64,000 nt of DNA from Leptobacterium flavescens (GCF_010671605.1 NZ_JAABOO010000002.1:868001-932000), one strand, 5' to 3'; shown: positions 27,012 through 36,395, numbered from the stretch's first letter. The notes: generated by a model from the letters alone, not told the origin. Numbers and translations are program-made.

Positions 27012-28256
27012 ATGAAACGTAAAACATTATTACTCATTACCCTTTTACTGGGTCTTTTAGTTCAATCTCAAAACCGGTATCATCTGAAAGCCAAAAGGGT
27101 TTTTGACGGTCAGAATATGCAGGAAAACTGGAGTGTCCATATTGACGGAAACACTATTGTTTATGCAGGACCTTCCAAAACATTCAGGAACAGTGAAACC
27201 ATCGATTTCGGAGATAATACACTCCTCCCCGGCCTGATCGAAGGGCATTCACATATCCTGTTACATCCGTATAATGAGACTTCCTGGAATGATCAGGTCC
27301 TGAAAGAATCTTATGGAGAAAGGGCCGCCCGTGCGGTAAATCACTTAAAAGCTTCCTTATACGCAGGTATCACCACCATGAGGGATCTGGGAAGTGAAGG
27401 TGCAGGTTATCTGGATGTCGGGATGAAAGATGCTGTCGAGAAAGGGGTTATTGAAGGTCCGAGACTCCTGGTTGCTGGTCCTGCCATAGTTGCTACGGGA
27501 AGTTACGGACCCAAGGGATTTCATGAATTCGTAAAAGTTCCTCTCGGAGCAGAAGAGGCAGATGGGGTTAATTTACCCACGGTTACCAGAAGGCAGATCG
27601 GGAACGGCGCCGATTTTATCAAGGTATATGCCGATTACCGATGGGGCCCGGGAAGAACAGCCAAACCTACCTTTTCCGAGGAAGAGATCAGAACCATCGT
27701 AGAAACGGCTAAAAGCAGCGGAAGAGTAACTGTAGCTCACGCATCTACTGCCGAGGCAATGAAAAGGGCTATCAATGCCGGAGTAACCACCATAGAGCAC
27801 GGAGACGGAGCTACTGCAGAGGTTTTTGACCTGATGGTAGCAAAGGGAGTGGCTCTTTGCCCTACTATTGCTGCATCGTATTCTATTAGCCAGTACACAG
27901 GCTGGAACAAAGACAAAGATCCGGAACCGGCAAGAGTGGTCAATAAGAAGAGAAGTTTTAAACTGGCACTGGAAAGAGGTGTTAAGATCAGCTTTGGAGG
28001 AGATGTTGGTGTATTTCCGCATGGAGAGAATGTACTGGAATTGGAGTTAATGGTAGAATACGGAATGGACAAACTGGAAGCGCTCAGATCGGCTACTTCT
28101 GTAAATGCAGCTCTTTTTCAACTTGACAAACTGGGGCAGCTTAAAAACGGTTTCCTGGCAGATATAATCGTTGTTAAAGGCGATCCTTCCCGAAATATCT
28201 CCGACCTCAGAGCGGTAGAATTCGTAATGAAAGACGGGAAGATCGTAAAAAGATAA
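27012..28256 (+). CDS. Exported amidohydrolase family protein
   Basis: A 414-residue metal-dependent hydrolase with a signal peptide (about residues 1-19, ending LLVQSQ). Amidohydrolase signatures are the HxH in [10 protein letters not shown], the metal-bridging Lys in [10 protein letters not shown], His in VTVAHAS and TIEHGD, and the Asp in SFGGDVG. It resembles the imidazolonepropionase-like/prolidase group that includes exported peptidases acting on Xaa-Pro dipeptides. It begins 12 bases after xerD and could be co-transcribed; a terminator follows. The true substrate cannot be read from the sequence. Confidence 0.85.
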   Translation: MKRKTLLLITLLLGLLVQSQNRYHLKAKRVFDGQNMQENWSVHIDGNTIVYAGPSKTFRNSETIDFGDNTLLPGLIEGHSHILLHPYNETSWNDQVLKESYGERAARAVNHLKASLYAGITTMRDLGSEGAGYLDVGMKDAVEKGVIEGPRLLVAGPAIVATGSYGPKGFHEFVKVPLGAEEADGVNLPTVTRRQIGNGADFIKVYADYRWGPGRTAKPTFSEEEIRTIVETAKSSGRVTVAHASTAEAMKRAINAGVTTIEHGDGATAEVFDLMVAKGVALCPTIAASYSISQYTGWNKDKDPEPARVVNKKRSFKLALERGVKISFGGDVGVFPHGENVLELELMVEYGMDKLEALRSATSVNAALFQLDKLGQLKNGFLADIIVVKGDPSRNISDLRAVEFVMKDGKIVKR

Positions 28257-28280
28257 GTCCTTTCAGTAAAACTTAATTAT

Positions 28281-28325
28281 CACTCCCTTTATGAGGTCAA
28301 TATCTATAAGGGAGTGTTTTTTTAT
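28281..28325 (+). terminator. Rho-independent terminator
   Basis: CACTCCCTT (28281-28289) pairs with AAGGGAGTG (28308-28316) across an 18-base loop, then a T run follows. It ends the amidohydrolase transcript. Confidence 0.7.
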
Positions 28326-28384
28326 ATTTCCTGAAAATTTCACAAAGAATTAACAATAATTTTCGGATAAATAAAAAAAATGAA

Positions 28385-28392
28385 TAGTTTTG
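28385..28392 (+). promoter_or_regulatory. -7 element in the gap before the YhhN gene
   Basis: TAGTTTTG matches TAnnTTTG in an otherwise featureless AT-rich gap (28326-28574). It would leave a leader of about 180 bases. Confidence 0.3.
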
Positions 28393-28574
28393 TACTAGAA
28401 CATACATTTTCTGCGTTTTATCTAAGAAATTTGCATTTAATCGATAAAACAGAGTTTTAAGATTCCCCCTCACTAAGATTATTGTATAGAGCACAGCTTT
28501 ATATGAAGGTTAAGATGCGATAAAATGAACCGGCAACGGCCGATCATATTGTTTAATAACCCGAAGTAAAAGCT

Positions 28575-29282
28575 TTGGTCAGCTATATTTTTGAATTGAA
28601 GATCAAAAAGGCATATATATTCAATATTATCTTCTTAACAATACTGTTAACAGATATCGTATTCCATAGTATAGAATACCTGATACCCTACCGCGATCTT
28701 ACCAAACCCCTGATAGCATTATCTCTTATGTTCTTTTATTACAAGAACAGTAAAAACAAACCTAAAAAGGAACGGAGATTAATGATGATGGCTCTTTTAA
28801 TGGTACTTGTAGGAAGCGGGTTCCTGCTGGAAGGTTTTGGGGTACGTTTTTATTTTGTTGGCTTGATGGCTTATTTTATGGCCAATATCGTATACAGTTC
28901 TCTGTTGTACAGGAGTGCCCATTTTGATGTAGATCGTTCCATTCCTTTTCTTATAGTGGCTTGCCTCTATTTAATGGCTATCTATTACTTTATATACGAT
29001 AACCTGGGTGGCTATTTAATTCCGACCCTGTTTTATTTCTTTACCGTATTAAACCTTACCCAATCGGCCTATCTGAGATACAAAATAGTCAACAACAAAA
29101 GTTACTATCTGGTATTGGCCGGAACTGTTCTTTTTATGGTTTCCGAAAGCATATGGGCACTGACCACTTTTTACAAATCGGTTCCCTTTGGAAATATCTG
29201 GATGATGTTCTTTTACGGTATCAGCCAGTTACTTATTGTACACGGAGTTCTGGTTGAGAACAAAAAATTCAGACGTTTTTAA
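28575..29282 (+). CDS. YhhN-like membrane protein (lysoplasmalogenase family)
   Basis: A 235-residue integral membrane protein with about eight hydrophobic segments. Spacing and motifs (YSSLLYRSAHFD at about 110, SESIWALTTFY at about 200, YGISQLLIVHGVL near the end) fit the YhhN/TMEM86 family, whose animal members hydrolyse lysoplasmalogens. There is no ATG at the N-terminus: the start is TTG at 28575 or TTG at 28596. Its 3' end overlaps the convergent ndh gene by 14 bases. The family match is good, the substrate in bacteria is uncertain. Confidence 0.75.
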   Translation: MVSYIFELKIKKAYIFNIIFLTILLTDIVFHSIEYLIPYRDLTKPLIALSLMFFYYKNSKNKPKKERRLMMMALLMVLVGSGFLLEGFGVRFYFVGLMAYFMANIVYSSLLYRSAHFDVDRSIPFLIVACLYLMAIYYFIYDNLGGYLIPTLFYFFTVLNLTQSAYLRYKIVNNKSYYLVLAGTVLFMVSESIWALTTFYKSVPFGNIWMMFFYGISQLLIVHGVLVENKKFRRF

Positions 29283-30576
29283 CCTCTGCCGCTTCCGCAA
29301 CTTCCTTTTTTTTATACGGACGTATAATTAGCCTCGCTTCTCTGTCGAACCTGATATAGTTATATACCCAGTTGATAAAAACAACGACTCTGTTCCTGAA
29401 TCCGATCAAAAAGAAAAGGTGTACAAACATCCATACGAACCAGGCAAAAACTCCCTGGAACCTGAATCTTGGAAGGTCAACAACTGCTTTATTCCTCCCT
29501 ACGGTAGCCATGGAACCTTTGTCGTGATAGCTAAAGGGTTTCATCTTCTTACCGTTGGTCAGGCGTATGAGGTTTTCTCCCAAATGCTTCCCTTGCTGTA
29601 TAGCAGGTTGCGCCATCATAGGGTGGCCGTGAGGGAATTTCTCTTCTTCCATCCACGCAATATCCCCGATAGCATAAATATTTTCCAGGCCTTCTACCTG
29701 ATTAAAGCGATCTACTCTTATGCGGTTACCTTTCACGAGTAATTCTTTGCTGTCCACACCTTTTATGGTGGCTCCTTCTACTCCGGCTGTCCAGATAAGC
29801 GTTGCTGTCTTAAAACAAAGATCGGTCTCCGTGGTAACGGTTTCTCCGTCATAATTCGTTACTCTCACATCTTTCCAGACATCTACGCCCAGTCTTTCAA
29901 GGAATATTTCGGCTTTCCTGGATGAAACCTCACTCATGGCGGGTAACACCCTGTCTGATGCCTGTACCAGGTTGATCTGCATTTGCCGGATATCCAGGTC
30001 CGGATAATCCTTCGGAAGGATTCCTTTTTTGATCTCGGCCAGGGCTCCCGCAAGTTCCACTCCGGTAGGTCCGGCTCCTACGATCACAAAATTCATCAGG
30101 GCATTCCGTTCATTCAGATCGGATTTTAAAAGTGCCTGCTCAAAATTCTGCAGGATCAGACTCCTTAAGTTAAGGGATTGTGGAATGGTCTTCATGACCA
30201 TGCTGTTTGCCTTTATGGAAGCATTCCCGAAAAAGTTGGTCTTGGATCCTGTGGCAATGACCAGATGATCATATTTAAGTGAACCGATATCGGTAAGTAT
30301 CGTTTTGGCTTCCGGCTCTATGGTTTCCACATTGGCAAGCCTGAAAAAGAAATTCGGAAAGTCCTTTAATACCTTTCTTATCGGGTATGCAATGGAATCG
30401 GGTTCAAGCCCTCCGGTTGATACCTGATACAATAAAGGTTGAAATGTATGATAATTATGTCTGTCCAGTAAAACTACCTGTAACTCCTGTCTTGCTAACT
30501 TCTTTGCAAGGGACAGCCCTGCAAAACCTCCTCCAATAATAACAACTCTTGGATGACTTGTTAAGGGTATATTCAT
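29269..30576 (-). CDS. ndh: Type II NADH:quinone oxidoreductase
   Basis: A 435-residue flavoprotein that oxidises NADH at the inner membrane without pumping protons. It has the FAD-binding GGGFAGLSLAKKL (about residues 15-27), the NADH-binding GAGPTGVELAGAL (about 167-179), and a C-terminal part with a hydrophobic segment (WFVWMFVHLFFLIGF, about 378-392) and basic tail for membrane anchoring. DRHNYHTFQPLLYQVSTGGL (about 38-57) is a typical Ndh motif. The gene is divergent from the second ECF module and has its own -7 element. Confidence 0.9.
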   Translation of the reverse strand: MNIPLTSHPRVVIIGGGFAGLSLAKKLARQELQVVLLDRHNYHTFQPLLYQVSTGGLEPDSIAYPIRKVLKDFPNFFFRLANVETIEPEAKTILTDIGSLKYDHLVIATGSKTNFFGNASIKANSMVMKTIPQSLNLRSLILQNFEQALLKSDLNERNALMNFVIVGAGPTGVELAGALAEIKKGILPKDYPDLDIRQMQINLVQASDRVLPAMSEVSSRKAEIFLERLGVDVWKDVRVTNYDGETVTTETDLCFKTATLIWTAGVEGATIKGVDSKELLVKGNRIRVDRFNQVEGLENIYAIGDIAWMEEEKFPHGHPMMAQPAIQQGKHLGENLIRLTNGKKMKPFSYHDKGSMATVGRNKAVVDLPRFRFQGVFAWFVWMFVHLFFLIGFRNRVVVFINWVYNYIRFDREARLIIRPYKKKEVAEAAEVKNV

Positions 30577-30594
30577 TCTTAATTATTTGTACTA

Positions 30595-30602
30595 CAAAAA
30601 TA
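30595..30602 (-). promoter_or_regulatory. -7 element of ndh
   Basis: TATTTTTG on the minus strand matches TAnnTTTG, 18 bases before the ndh ATG. No TTTG is seen at the -33 position. Confidence 0.45.
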
Positions 30603-30651
30603 CGGTATCTTATTGCTTTTTTAACACTGCCTTGAATAATTTTAAAACTTT

Positions 30652-30658
30652 TGTAACA
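30652..30658 (+). promoter_or_regulatory. TGTAACA motif before the second ECF gene
   Basis: TGTAACA followed by TATTTG lies 49 bases before the GTG start. The same TGTAACA with a following TTT occurs before the first ECF gene (5037-5043). The AAC core resembles ECF -35 elements. Confidence 0.3.
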
Positions 30659-30706
30659 TATTTGCATTAAATGCTACTTACATATTAATAAACGGCCAAA
30701 AAATTA

Positions 30707-31201
30707 GTGGACAAAGAGCTTGAACATAGTTTTGTTACCCAACTGGAACACAACCAAAATATCGTTCATAAGGTATGTCGAATATATACCAATGATCAGG
30801 ATTCGCACAACGATTTATTTCAGGAAATCACTATACAGTTGTGGAAAGCTTACCCTAAATTCAGAGGAGATTCCAAACTGAGTACCTGGATGTATCGAGT
30901 GGCTCTTAACACTGCTATTACTCTTTACAGAAAATCGAAAAGGCGGATCAATACACAGAACTATGACAGTGTTGTTTTTAAGATAAAGACGAACGACTAT
31001 GACGATACGGAAGAACAACAGCTAAAATTGATGTACAAAGCCATCAAACAGCTTAACGATATAGAAAAGGCCCTGGTCTTTCTGTATCTGGAGGATAAGA
31101 ATTATACGGAGATCTCGGAAACCTTAGGTATCTCTGAGGTAAATGCAAGAGTGAAGATGAACCGTATTAAGACAAAATTGCGAACTATACTGAACCCATG
31201 A
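30707..31201 (+). CDS. ECF RNA polymerase sigma factor
   Basis: A 164-residue ECF sigma factor. Region 2 spans about residues 18-85 (NDQDSHNDLFQEITIQLWKAYPKFRGDSKLSTWMYRVALN) and region 4 about 105-160 (LEDKNYTEISETLGISEVNARVKMNRIKTKL). The start is GTG at 30707; no ATG is available before region 2. The next gene, a membrane protein, starts 4 bases after the stop, the usual place of an anti-sigma factor. It is a different subgroup from the sigma factor at 5085, with a shorter linker between the regions. Confidence 0.9.
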   Translation: MDKELEHSFVTQLEHNQNIVHKVCRIYTNDQDSHNDLFQEITIQLWKAYPKFRGDSKLSTWMYRVALNTAITLYRKSKRRINTQNYDSVVFKIKTNDYDDTEEQQLKLMYKAIKQLNDIEKALVFLYLEDKNYTEISETLGISEVNARVKMNRIKTKLRTILNP

Positions 31202-31205
31202 TATT

Positions 31206-31844
31206 ATGGATGAATTAGAATTACTGAAAAAGAACTGGCAGAACAGCGACCAGTCGATGCCGAAGCTTACGTACGATGAGATTTATAAGATGATCTGGAA
31301 AAGATCGTCTTCTATAGTCAAATGGATATTCTATATCAGTATCATAGAGCTGGTGCTTGGTGTTATTATTTTTATTTTCACCGCCGATAAAAAGTACTGG
31401 GCAGAGATGGAAGCTTATAATATGAAAGGGATAACTATTGCCATCTATATCATAACCTATGCGGTTGCAGGATACTTTGTATATCGCTTTTACATGAACT
31501 ACAGGGAGATCTCGGTTATAGACAATACCAAGACCCTTATGAATAATATTTTCCGCACCAGGAAAACAGTTAGAAGATATATTGCCATTGCCCTTGGACT
31601 TACCGCAATATACGGTAGTATTTTAAGTGTGAGTATGCTGAAAAGTGAAAACTTTATGAATGCTATCAGGGACGAGTTAAACCAGGATCTCACTTCCTCT
31701 CAATGGATTATCATAATAATACTTTCCATTATTATCGTAATGATCAGTACCCTGGTTATATGGCTGATCTATCAGTTAATCTACGGTATTCTCTTAAGAA
31801 GGCTCAGAAAGAATTATAAAGAGCTGCAGAAAATGGAAGTTTAA
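31206..31844 (+). CDS. Membrane protein, possible anti-sigma factor
   Basis: A 212-residue protein with a cytosolic N-terminal tail of about 35 residues (starting MDELELLKKNWQ) and four hydrophobic segments (about 38-58, 72-92, 120-142, 160-190). I do not recognise a named family. Its coupling to the ECF gene (4-base gap) suggests that it binds the sigma factor at the membrane; the N-terminal tail, which includes conserved-looking Leu and Trp residues, would be the sigma-contacting part. Its stop overlaps the convergent acyltransferase gene by 4 bases. Confidence 0.65.
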   Translation: MDELELLKKNWQNSDQSMPKLTYDEIYKMIWKRSSSIVKWIFYISIIELVLGVIIFIFTADKKYWAEMEAYNMKGITIAIYIITYAVAGYFVYRFYMNYREISVIDNTKTLMNNIFRTRKTVRRYIAIALGLTAIYGSILSVSMLKSENFMNAIRDELNQDLTSSQWIIIIILSIIIVMISTLVIWLIYQLIYGILLRRLRKNYKELQKMEV

Positions 31845-32644
31845 TAATTCCACTGCCTGTATTTATTGAGCTCTTCCATAGCCAGAAGTTCTTCCTGCGG
31901 AATTACTTTGAGGAATGATGGGTGTTGTTCTATGGCGTATTCGATCTTTTCTACGATCTCTTCAACGCTTTCATTTTCGTAATCTATCTGAAGAGGTTCC
32001 TTTATAACCATGGATTGAAGGATCCCTTTCTTTTTGACCCTTATCCCCTTTTTATCGAATGAACGTCGAAAGCCGTCAATAACTATAGGTACCACTACAG
32101 GTTTGTATTGTTTTATGATATGGGCCGTTCCCTTACGTATCGGTTTCCAGGGTTTGGTCGTACCCTGGGGAAAGGTGATCACCCATCCGTCTTTAAGGGC
32201 TATCCCTATATTTTCGGTATCCTGGGAATTCACCTCTCTTTTAATATCCTTTCCTTTCTCCCTCCAGGTCCTTTCTACCGTGATAGCTCCCGCATAGGCC
32301 ATTATTTTTGGTAAAAGGCCTGATCTCATCGTCTCTTTTGCCGCCACATAGTAGATATTGAGTTTGGGCCTCCAGAGATAACCTACATTCTTAATCGAAT
32401 CGACCCTGCCGCTCAGGCTGGCATTAAACACATGGAACATGGCCACTACATCGGCAAAATAAGTCTGGTGATTGGAAACGAAAAGGACATTGGTTCCCGA
32501 TAAATCCTTAATGATCTCCGATCCTTCTATCTGTAGTTGATTAAAGCCGCGATAACGACTGTGTGTCATTGCTCCGGCGATACGGATAAGCCATTTTTTC
32601 AAGAAGAGAATATGTCCGAAAGGATTTCTTTTAAACAATCCCAT
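31841..32644 (-). CDS. 1-acyl-sn-glycerol-3-phosphate acyltransferase family protein
   Basis: A 267-residue PlsC-type acyltransferase. It has the HxxxxD catalytic motif in NHQTYFAD (about residues 53-60) and the glycerol-phosphate-binding TFPQGTTKP (about 150-158), with a hydrophobic N-terminal part for membrane contact. It would transfer an acyl group in phospholipid or a related lipid pathway; the deviation from FPEGTRS at the second motif leaves the acceptor uncertain. The ATG at 32644 (MGLFKRNPF) is chosen over a TTG 30 bases upstream. It follows the Nudix gene by 48 bases. Confidence 0.85.
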   Translation of the reverse strand: MGLFKRNPFGHILFLKKWLIRIAGAMTHSRYRGFNQLQIEGSEIIKDLSGTNVLFVSNHQTYFADVVAMFHVFNASLSGRVDSIKNVGYLWRPKLNIYYVAAKETMRSGLLPKIMAYAGAITVERTWREKGKDIKREVNSQDTENIGIALKDGWVITFPQGTTKPWKPIRKGTAHIIKQYKPVVVPIVIDGFRRSFDKKGIRVKKKGILQSMVIKEPLQIDYENESVEEIVEKIEYAIEQHPSFLKVIPQEELLAMEELNKYRQWNY

Positions 32645-32692
32645 ATAACGATTTTCAATTAAAGCGAACTGCAAAAGTACAAATATTAGCCA

Positions 32693-33334
32693 TTAAAAGG
32701 CACTCTTTAATAGCTCTTTAACTTCATTCAGCATCATTGCAGTAGCTCCCCAAACCGTATAACCGTTTAACTTAAAAGCCGGTACGCTGATTTCTTTTGC
32801 GTAGGATGTGGTTAATTTTTCTGAAAATAAGATCTCGTCATTCAGGAAATCCGAAAGCAATACCTCAATTATATTTTCCACCTCATCTTCCTGAGGGGTA
32901 AATTCTGGGGTATCGTTCATAATTCCCATAAAAGGATATACCAGAAAATTACTGGGCGGGATGTAGATCTCGGTCAGAGGGCATAAAATATCAATTTGTT
33001 GCGGACTGATCCCGATCTCTTCACAGGTTTCGCGAAGTGCCGTATGCTCCATGTTCCTGTCTTCTTCCTCTATCTTTCCTCCGGGAAACCCCACCTGATT
33101 GGAATGCACTCCGGGATAGGTTTTCCTGTGTATCAGAACAAATCTTGTCTGCCCTTCATTATCGGGATAATACAGCATTAAAACCGCAGCTTCCCGAGGA
33201 TTCTTTGTCCTGATAGCTTCTTCCCTCAATTGCTTCAGACGTGCAAGCGGAGCCATTTTATAATGGGATTCTTGTCCGGGAAGGGTCATATTTGCTATTT
33301 TTGGAGCAAATTCTTGAAAAAGGTCGAAATTCAT
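32693..33334 (-). CDS. Nudix hydrolase, CoA pyrophosphatase-like
   Basis: A 213-residue Nudix protein. The Nudix box runs from GGKIEEED to REtCEEIG (about residues 100-122, matching Gx5Ex7REUxEExGU) and is preceded by HSNQVGFPGGK, typical of the CoA pyrophosphatase (NudL-like) branch that hydrolyses CoA and its derivatives to 4'-phosphopantetheine and ADP. The ATG at 33334 gives MNFDLFQEF, the usual beginning; the frame continues upstream into the neighbouring gene. This start codon overlaps that of the divergent cyclophilin gene by two bases. Confidence 0.9.
   Translation of the reverse strand: MNFDLFQEFAPKIANMTLPGQESHYKMAPLARLKQLREEAIRTKNPREAAVLMLYYPDNEGQTRFVLIHRKTYPGVHSNQVGFPGGKIEEEDRNMEHTALRETCEEIGISPQQIDILCPLTEIYIPPSNFLVYPFMGIMNDTPEFTPQEDEVENIIEVLLSDFLNDEILFSEKLTTSYAKEISVPAFKLNGYTVWGATAMMLNEVKELLKSAF
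33272..33303 (+). promoter_or_regulatory. Cyclophilin promoter inside the Nudix gene
   Basis: TTG (33272-33274), 21 bases, TATTTTTG (33296-33303) matches the Bacteroidota consensus and lies 29 bases before the ATG at 33333, entirely within the opposite coding sequence. Confidence 0.55.
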
Positions 33335-34049
33335 GCTATTAAAATCAATCAGAATATCTGCAATATTACTACTTATATTTTTAATCGGATGCAATCAGCA
33401 AAAGCAACAAAATTCAAAGTCTGCAACCGAAAATAATACGGAAAATCCAAACGAAAAACAGGCAGATAGCATTCCTGAAGAAAAAGAAGAAGAGCCTTTC
33501 AGGCTTACCGAAGACAATGCTATTCCTTTCTTTTTCGAATACGAAAAAGAGCATAAGGAAGACAGGGTCAGGGTAACCACCAACCAGGGGAGTTTCGTGA
33601 TCAAACTTTTTGAGAACACTCCTTACCATCGTGCTAACTTTATTTACCTGGCCGAAAAGGATTATTTCAGCGGCACTTACTTCCACAGGGTGGTTAAAGA
33701 TTTTATTATCCAGGGAGGGAACTCAGATAACAGGGCTACCGGAAAAAAGAGGAAGGAGATCGGGCGTTATCTTTTACCGCCGGATACCAGAAAAGGACAC
33801 AAGCACCACAGAGGAACCGTTTCCATGCCCAGCAGTGAGATCAACAATCCGCATTTACTGGCATCGCCTTTTGAATTCTTTATCGTTGTTACCCGCCCGG
33901 GATCCTATCACCTGGATGGGAAATACACTGCTTTCGGAAGAGTTGTAGAAGGTATGGATATAGTAGATAAAATAAATTCCGTAGCCACGGGTTCTGACGA
34001 ATGGCCGCTTCAGAATGTAGTTATCGAGAAGGTAGAGATCGTAAAATGA
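33333..34049 (+). CDS. Cyclophilin-type peptidyl-prolyl isomerase, lipoprotein
   Basis: A 238-residue peptidyl-prolyl cis-trans isomerase carried on a lipoprotein. The leader ends in LIGC (Cys about residue 20), followed by a low-complexity linker rich in Asn, Lys and Glu (about 21-60) and the cyclophilin domain (about 70-238) with YFSGTYFHRVVKDFIIQGG and YHLDGKYTAFGRVVEGMDIVDKI. Several positions of the classical active site differ (for instance GFGTG-type loops), as in prokaryotic forms. It should assist folding in the periplasm. It abuts the convergent TRIC gene with no gap. Confidence 0.88.
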   Translation: MLLKSIRISAILLLIFLIGCNQQKQQNSKSATENNTENPNEKQADSIPEEKEEEPFRLTEDNAIPFFFEYEKEHKEDRVRVTTNQGSFVIKLFENTPYHRANFIYLAEKDYFSGTYFHRVVKDFIIQGGNSDNRATGKKRKEIGRYLLPPDTRKGHKHHRGTVSMPSSEINNPHLLASPFEFFIVVTRPGSYHLDGKYTAFGRVVEGMDIVDKINSVATGSDEWPLQNVVIEKVEIVK

Positions 34050-34652
34050 TCAACTTTGGATAAGCGGGAGCTTTAATTGATAACGGACTGCCAAAAGGCG
34101 TATCAGGATAACGATCCCCGTTGTTATTACATAGATCCAGTCGTCGTTTAAAGGAGTTTCCTTTAAGATAAAAAAGAATGCTCCTCCAGCTATACAGGCC
34201 GTGGCATAGATCTCCTTTCTGAAAATTACCGGGATCTCATTACACAAAATATCGCGAATAACACCTCCGAAGGAAGCACTCATCGTACCCAGAGCGATCG
34301 ATATGATCGGGTGAAGGTTTGCATCTATCCCCTTCTCTACTCCAATAATGGTAAACACTCCCAATCCTACCGTATCAAAAAGAAAAAGGGAGGTTCTGAG
34401 ATAATTCAGCTTTCGCCTGAAAAGGACAGCAAAAAATACTCCTGCAATGACGATATACACATAATTCAGATCGATCATCCATCCCACGGGAGTTCTTCCG
34501 ATGAGTATATCTCGTAAAGTACCTCCGCCGAGAGCAGTAACAAAGGCAACAATAAACAGACCGAACGGGTCCAGGCGTTTGTTAAGGGCGGTAAGGAAGC
34601 CGGAAATAGCAAAAGCAAAAGTTCCGATAATGTCTAGGCTGTAAAAAAGCAT
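34050..34652 (-). CDS. TRIC family cation channel (YadS/UPF0126)
   Basis: A 200-residue membrane protein made of two homologous halves of three helices plus a last helix. Both halves carry the glycine-rich motif GGGTLRDIL (about residues 41-49) and SFGGVIRDIL (about 126-135), the pore-lining kinks of bacterial TRIC channels, which conduct monovalent cations as trimers. Length and motifs agree with the family. It overlaps the RDD gene by one base (TAATG), so the two are translationally coupled. Confidence 0.9.
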   Translation of the reverse strand: MLFYSLDIIGTFAFAISGFLTALNKRLDPFGLFIVAFVTALGGGTLRDILIGRTPVGWMIDLNYVYIVIAGVFFAVLFRRKLNYLRTSLFLFDTVGLGVFTIIGVEKGIDANLHPIISIALGTMSASFGGVIRDILCNEIPVIFRKEIYATACIAGGAFFFILKETPLNDDWIYVITTGIVILIRLLAVRYQLKLPLIQS

Positions 34653-35395
34653 TACATGTTCTGGGTATAATAGTTATAATCCTTCAGTATCTTGTCTATA
34701 TAGCTATGAGTGTCGTTATGAACAGACTTGGTGCCGGTCACTTCTTCAATTTTGGCTTTTAATTTCAGAAGGGTGGCATGGTCTCTTGTTTTCTTGGCTG
34801 TTATAAAGGTTTCCTTGATGATCCGTGCATCGTTATCAGATAACTTGATCACACTCGGATAAGCCGGAACATAGTCTTCCGATATATTCTCAAGGATCGT
34901 ATGATCTATGGTGATCCTGTTCTTAATGGAGATGACGGCAGTACCCGCAGCAATATCCCCGATTCGCTGATTCTTACTGTTGGAAACGATCATGATAAGC
35001 GCTATTACCCCGCTCAACATATTGGTGTCGATAATCCTGAAAAACCAGCGGGTTACATAGTCTGCAAAAGAGGCCTGATACCCGTCTATTTTTACCACTT
35101 TTATCTTTAAAAGCCGCTTCCCGATAGTCTGCCCGTCGAGTAAAGCCTCCAGTAAAAGGGAATAGAAAAAAGTAGGAAGAAGAAAGAGGACCACAATAGC
35201 GATCTGCGACCACATATCGTAATCTTCCAACCACTCATTAATGCCAAATAATTTAAAGACAAGCTGAAAAATAATCACCGCATAGGCGATCTTGATCACT
35301 ATATCTATTCCGTAGGCAAGAATACGCTCTCCCACTGACGCAGTGGTAAAGTTTATATTCACATTTTGAGTAGTATTTATTTGTAACTCTGCCAT
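34652..35395 (-). CDS. RDD family membrane protein
   Basis: A 247-residue protein with an RDD domain (about residues 20-165): the Arg of ASVGERILAYGIDIVI, a central membrane pair, and RIIDTNMLSG with a following hydrophobic segment. The C-terminal 80 residues are soluble and charged. RDD proteins are found with MoxR/DUF58 operons and may transport or seal; the exact function is not known. The ATG at 35395 gives MAELQINTT; the extension upstream is implausible. It is divergent from the SpoIIM-like gene 22 bases away, so both are probably controlled from one short region. Confidence 0.85.
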   Translation of the reverse strand: MAELQINTTQNVNINFTTASVGERILAYGIDIVIKIAYAVIIFQLVFKLFGINEWLEDYDMWSQIAIVVLFLLPTFFYSLLLEALLDGQTIGKRLLKIKVVKIDGYQASFADYVTRWFFRIIDTNMLSGVIALIMIVSNSKNQRIGDIAAGTAVISIKNRITIDHTILENISEDYVPAYPSVIKLSDNDARIIKETFITAKKTRDHATLLKLKAKIEEVTGTKSVHNDTHSYIDKILKDYNYYTQNM

Positions 35396-35417
35396 TTTAT
35401 CTTTTACTTTAACCCAT

Positions 35418-36395
35418 ATGAGAGAGGTCGCATTTATCAAGCAAAATAAGGAAAAATGGTTGAACTTTGAAAAAACCATTTTCGGGAAACAACTTAAAAA
35501 CCCGGACGAGCTTGCTTCTCTTTATATTCAACTTATCAACGACCTGTCTTACGCTCAGACCTATTACCCTAAAAGTAAGATAATTGGCTATCTGAATCAG
35601 TTGGCAGCCAAAGCTTTTCAGAAGATCTATAAAACCAAAAGAGAAGATAAAAACAGGTTTATCGAATTCTGGAAAACCGAGGTCCCGCTCATCGTTTACG
35701 AATACAGACGATATGTTTTGTACGCCTTCCTCCTCTTTTTTACTTTCACTGCTATCGGGGTACTTTCTGCTGCGAAAGACGACACCTTTGTACGCCTTAT
35801 TCTGGGAGATCATTATGTAAATACCACCATGGAAAATATCGAAAAAGGAGATCCGGTGGCCATTTATAAAAGCGGGAGTAACTGGGGGAGTTTTATCGGT
35901 ATTACCCTGAATAATCTCTATGTAGGTATCCTGACCTTTGTACTCGGGATATTCGGAGGTGTAGGAACAGGCTATAAACTGCTTCAAACCGGGATCATGC
36001 TCGGGGCTTTTCAATATATGTTTCAGGCCGAGGGTGTTTTATGGGAAAGTGTAAGAGGGATCTGGATACACGGTGCTATGGAGATCTTTGCCATTGTAAT
36101 TGAAGGAGCAGCCGGACTGATCCTCGGGGCCAGTATACTTTTTCCGAAAACCTATTCCCGTTTTGTATCCTTTAAGATCGGAGTGAAGAACGGGGTTAAA
36201 ATATTGATCAGCACCTTTCCGTTTACCTTTGCGGCCGGATTCCTGGAAGGATATATCACCCGCTATTCCAATATTATGCCCAACTGGTTATCGGTAGGCA
36301 TTATCCTGATCACATTATCTATTATCTCATATTATTATCTTGTATATCCGTTTATAGTAAACAAAAAATTAAGGCACAGTTATGGAGTTGTATAA
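35418..36395 (+). CDS. SpoIIM-like membrane protein
   Basis: A 325-residue membrane protein of the stage II sporulation M family (DUF95). A soluble N-terminal helical part (about residues 1-95) precedes five to six membrane segments, with NNLYVGILTFVLGIFGGVGTGYKLLQTGIMLGAF (about 172-205) and IWIHGAMEIFAIVIEGAAGLILG (about 215-237) as hallmarks. In Bacillus SpoIIM takes part in peptidoglycan remodelling during engulfment; flavobacteria do not sporulate, so here it acts in the MoxR system. The stop overlaps the next gene by 14 bases. Confidence 0.88.
   Translation: MREVAFIKQNKEKWLNFEKTIFGKQLKNPDELASLYIQLINDLSYAQTYYPKSKIIGYLNQLAAKAFQKIYKTKREDKNRFIEFWKTEVPLIVYEYRRYVLYAFLLFFTFTAIGVLSAAKDDTFVRLILGDHYVNTTMENIEKGDPVAIYKSGSNWGSFIGITLNNLYVGILTFVLGIFGGVGTGYKLLQTGIMLGAFQYMFQAEGVLWESVRGIWIHGAMEIFAIVIEGAAGLILGASILFPKTYSRFVSFKIGVKNGVKILISTFPFTFAAGFLEGYITRYSNIMPNWLSVGIILITLSIISYYYLVYPFIVNKKLRHSYGVV

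Noticed and set aside
35418-36395. SpoIIM-like gene as evidence for sporulation
   Set aside because: The DUF95 family is widespread in non-spore formers and here belongs to a MoxR operon.
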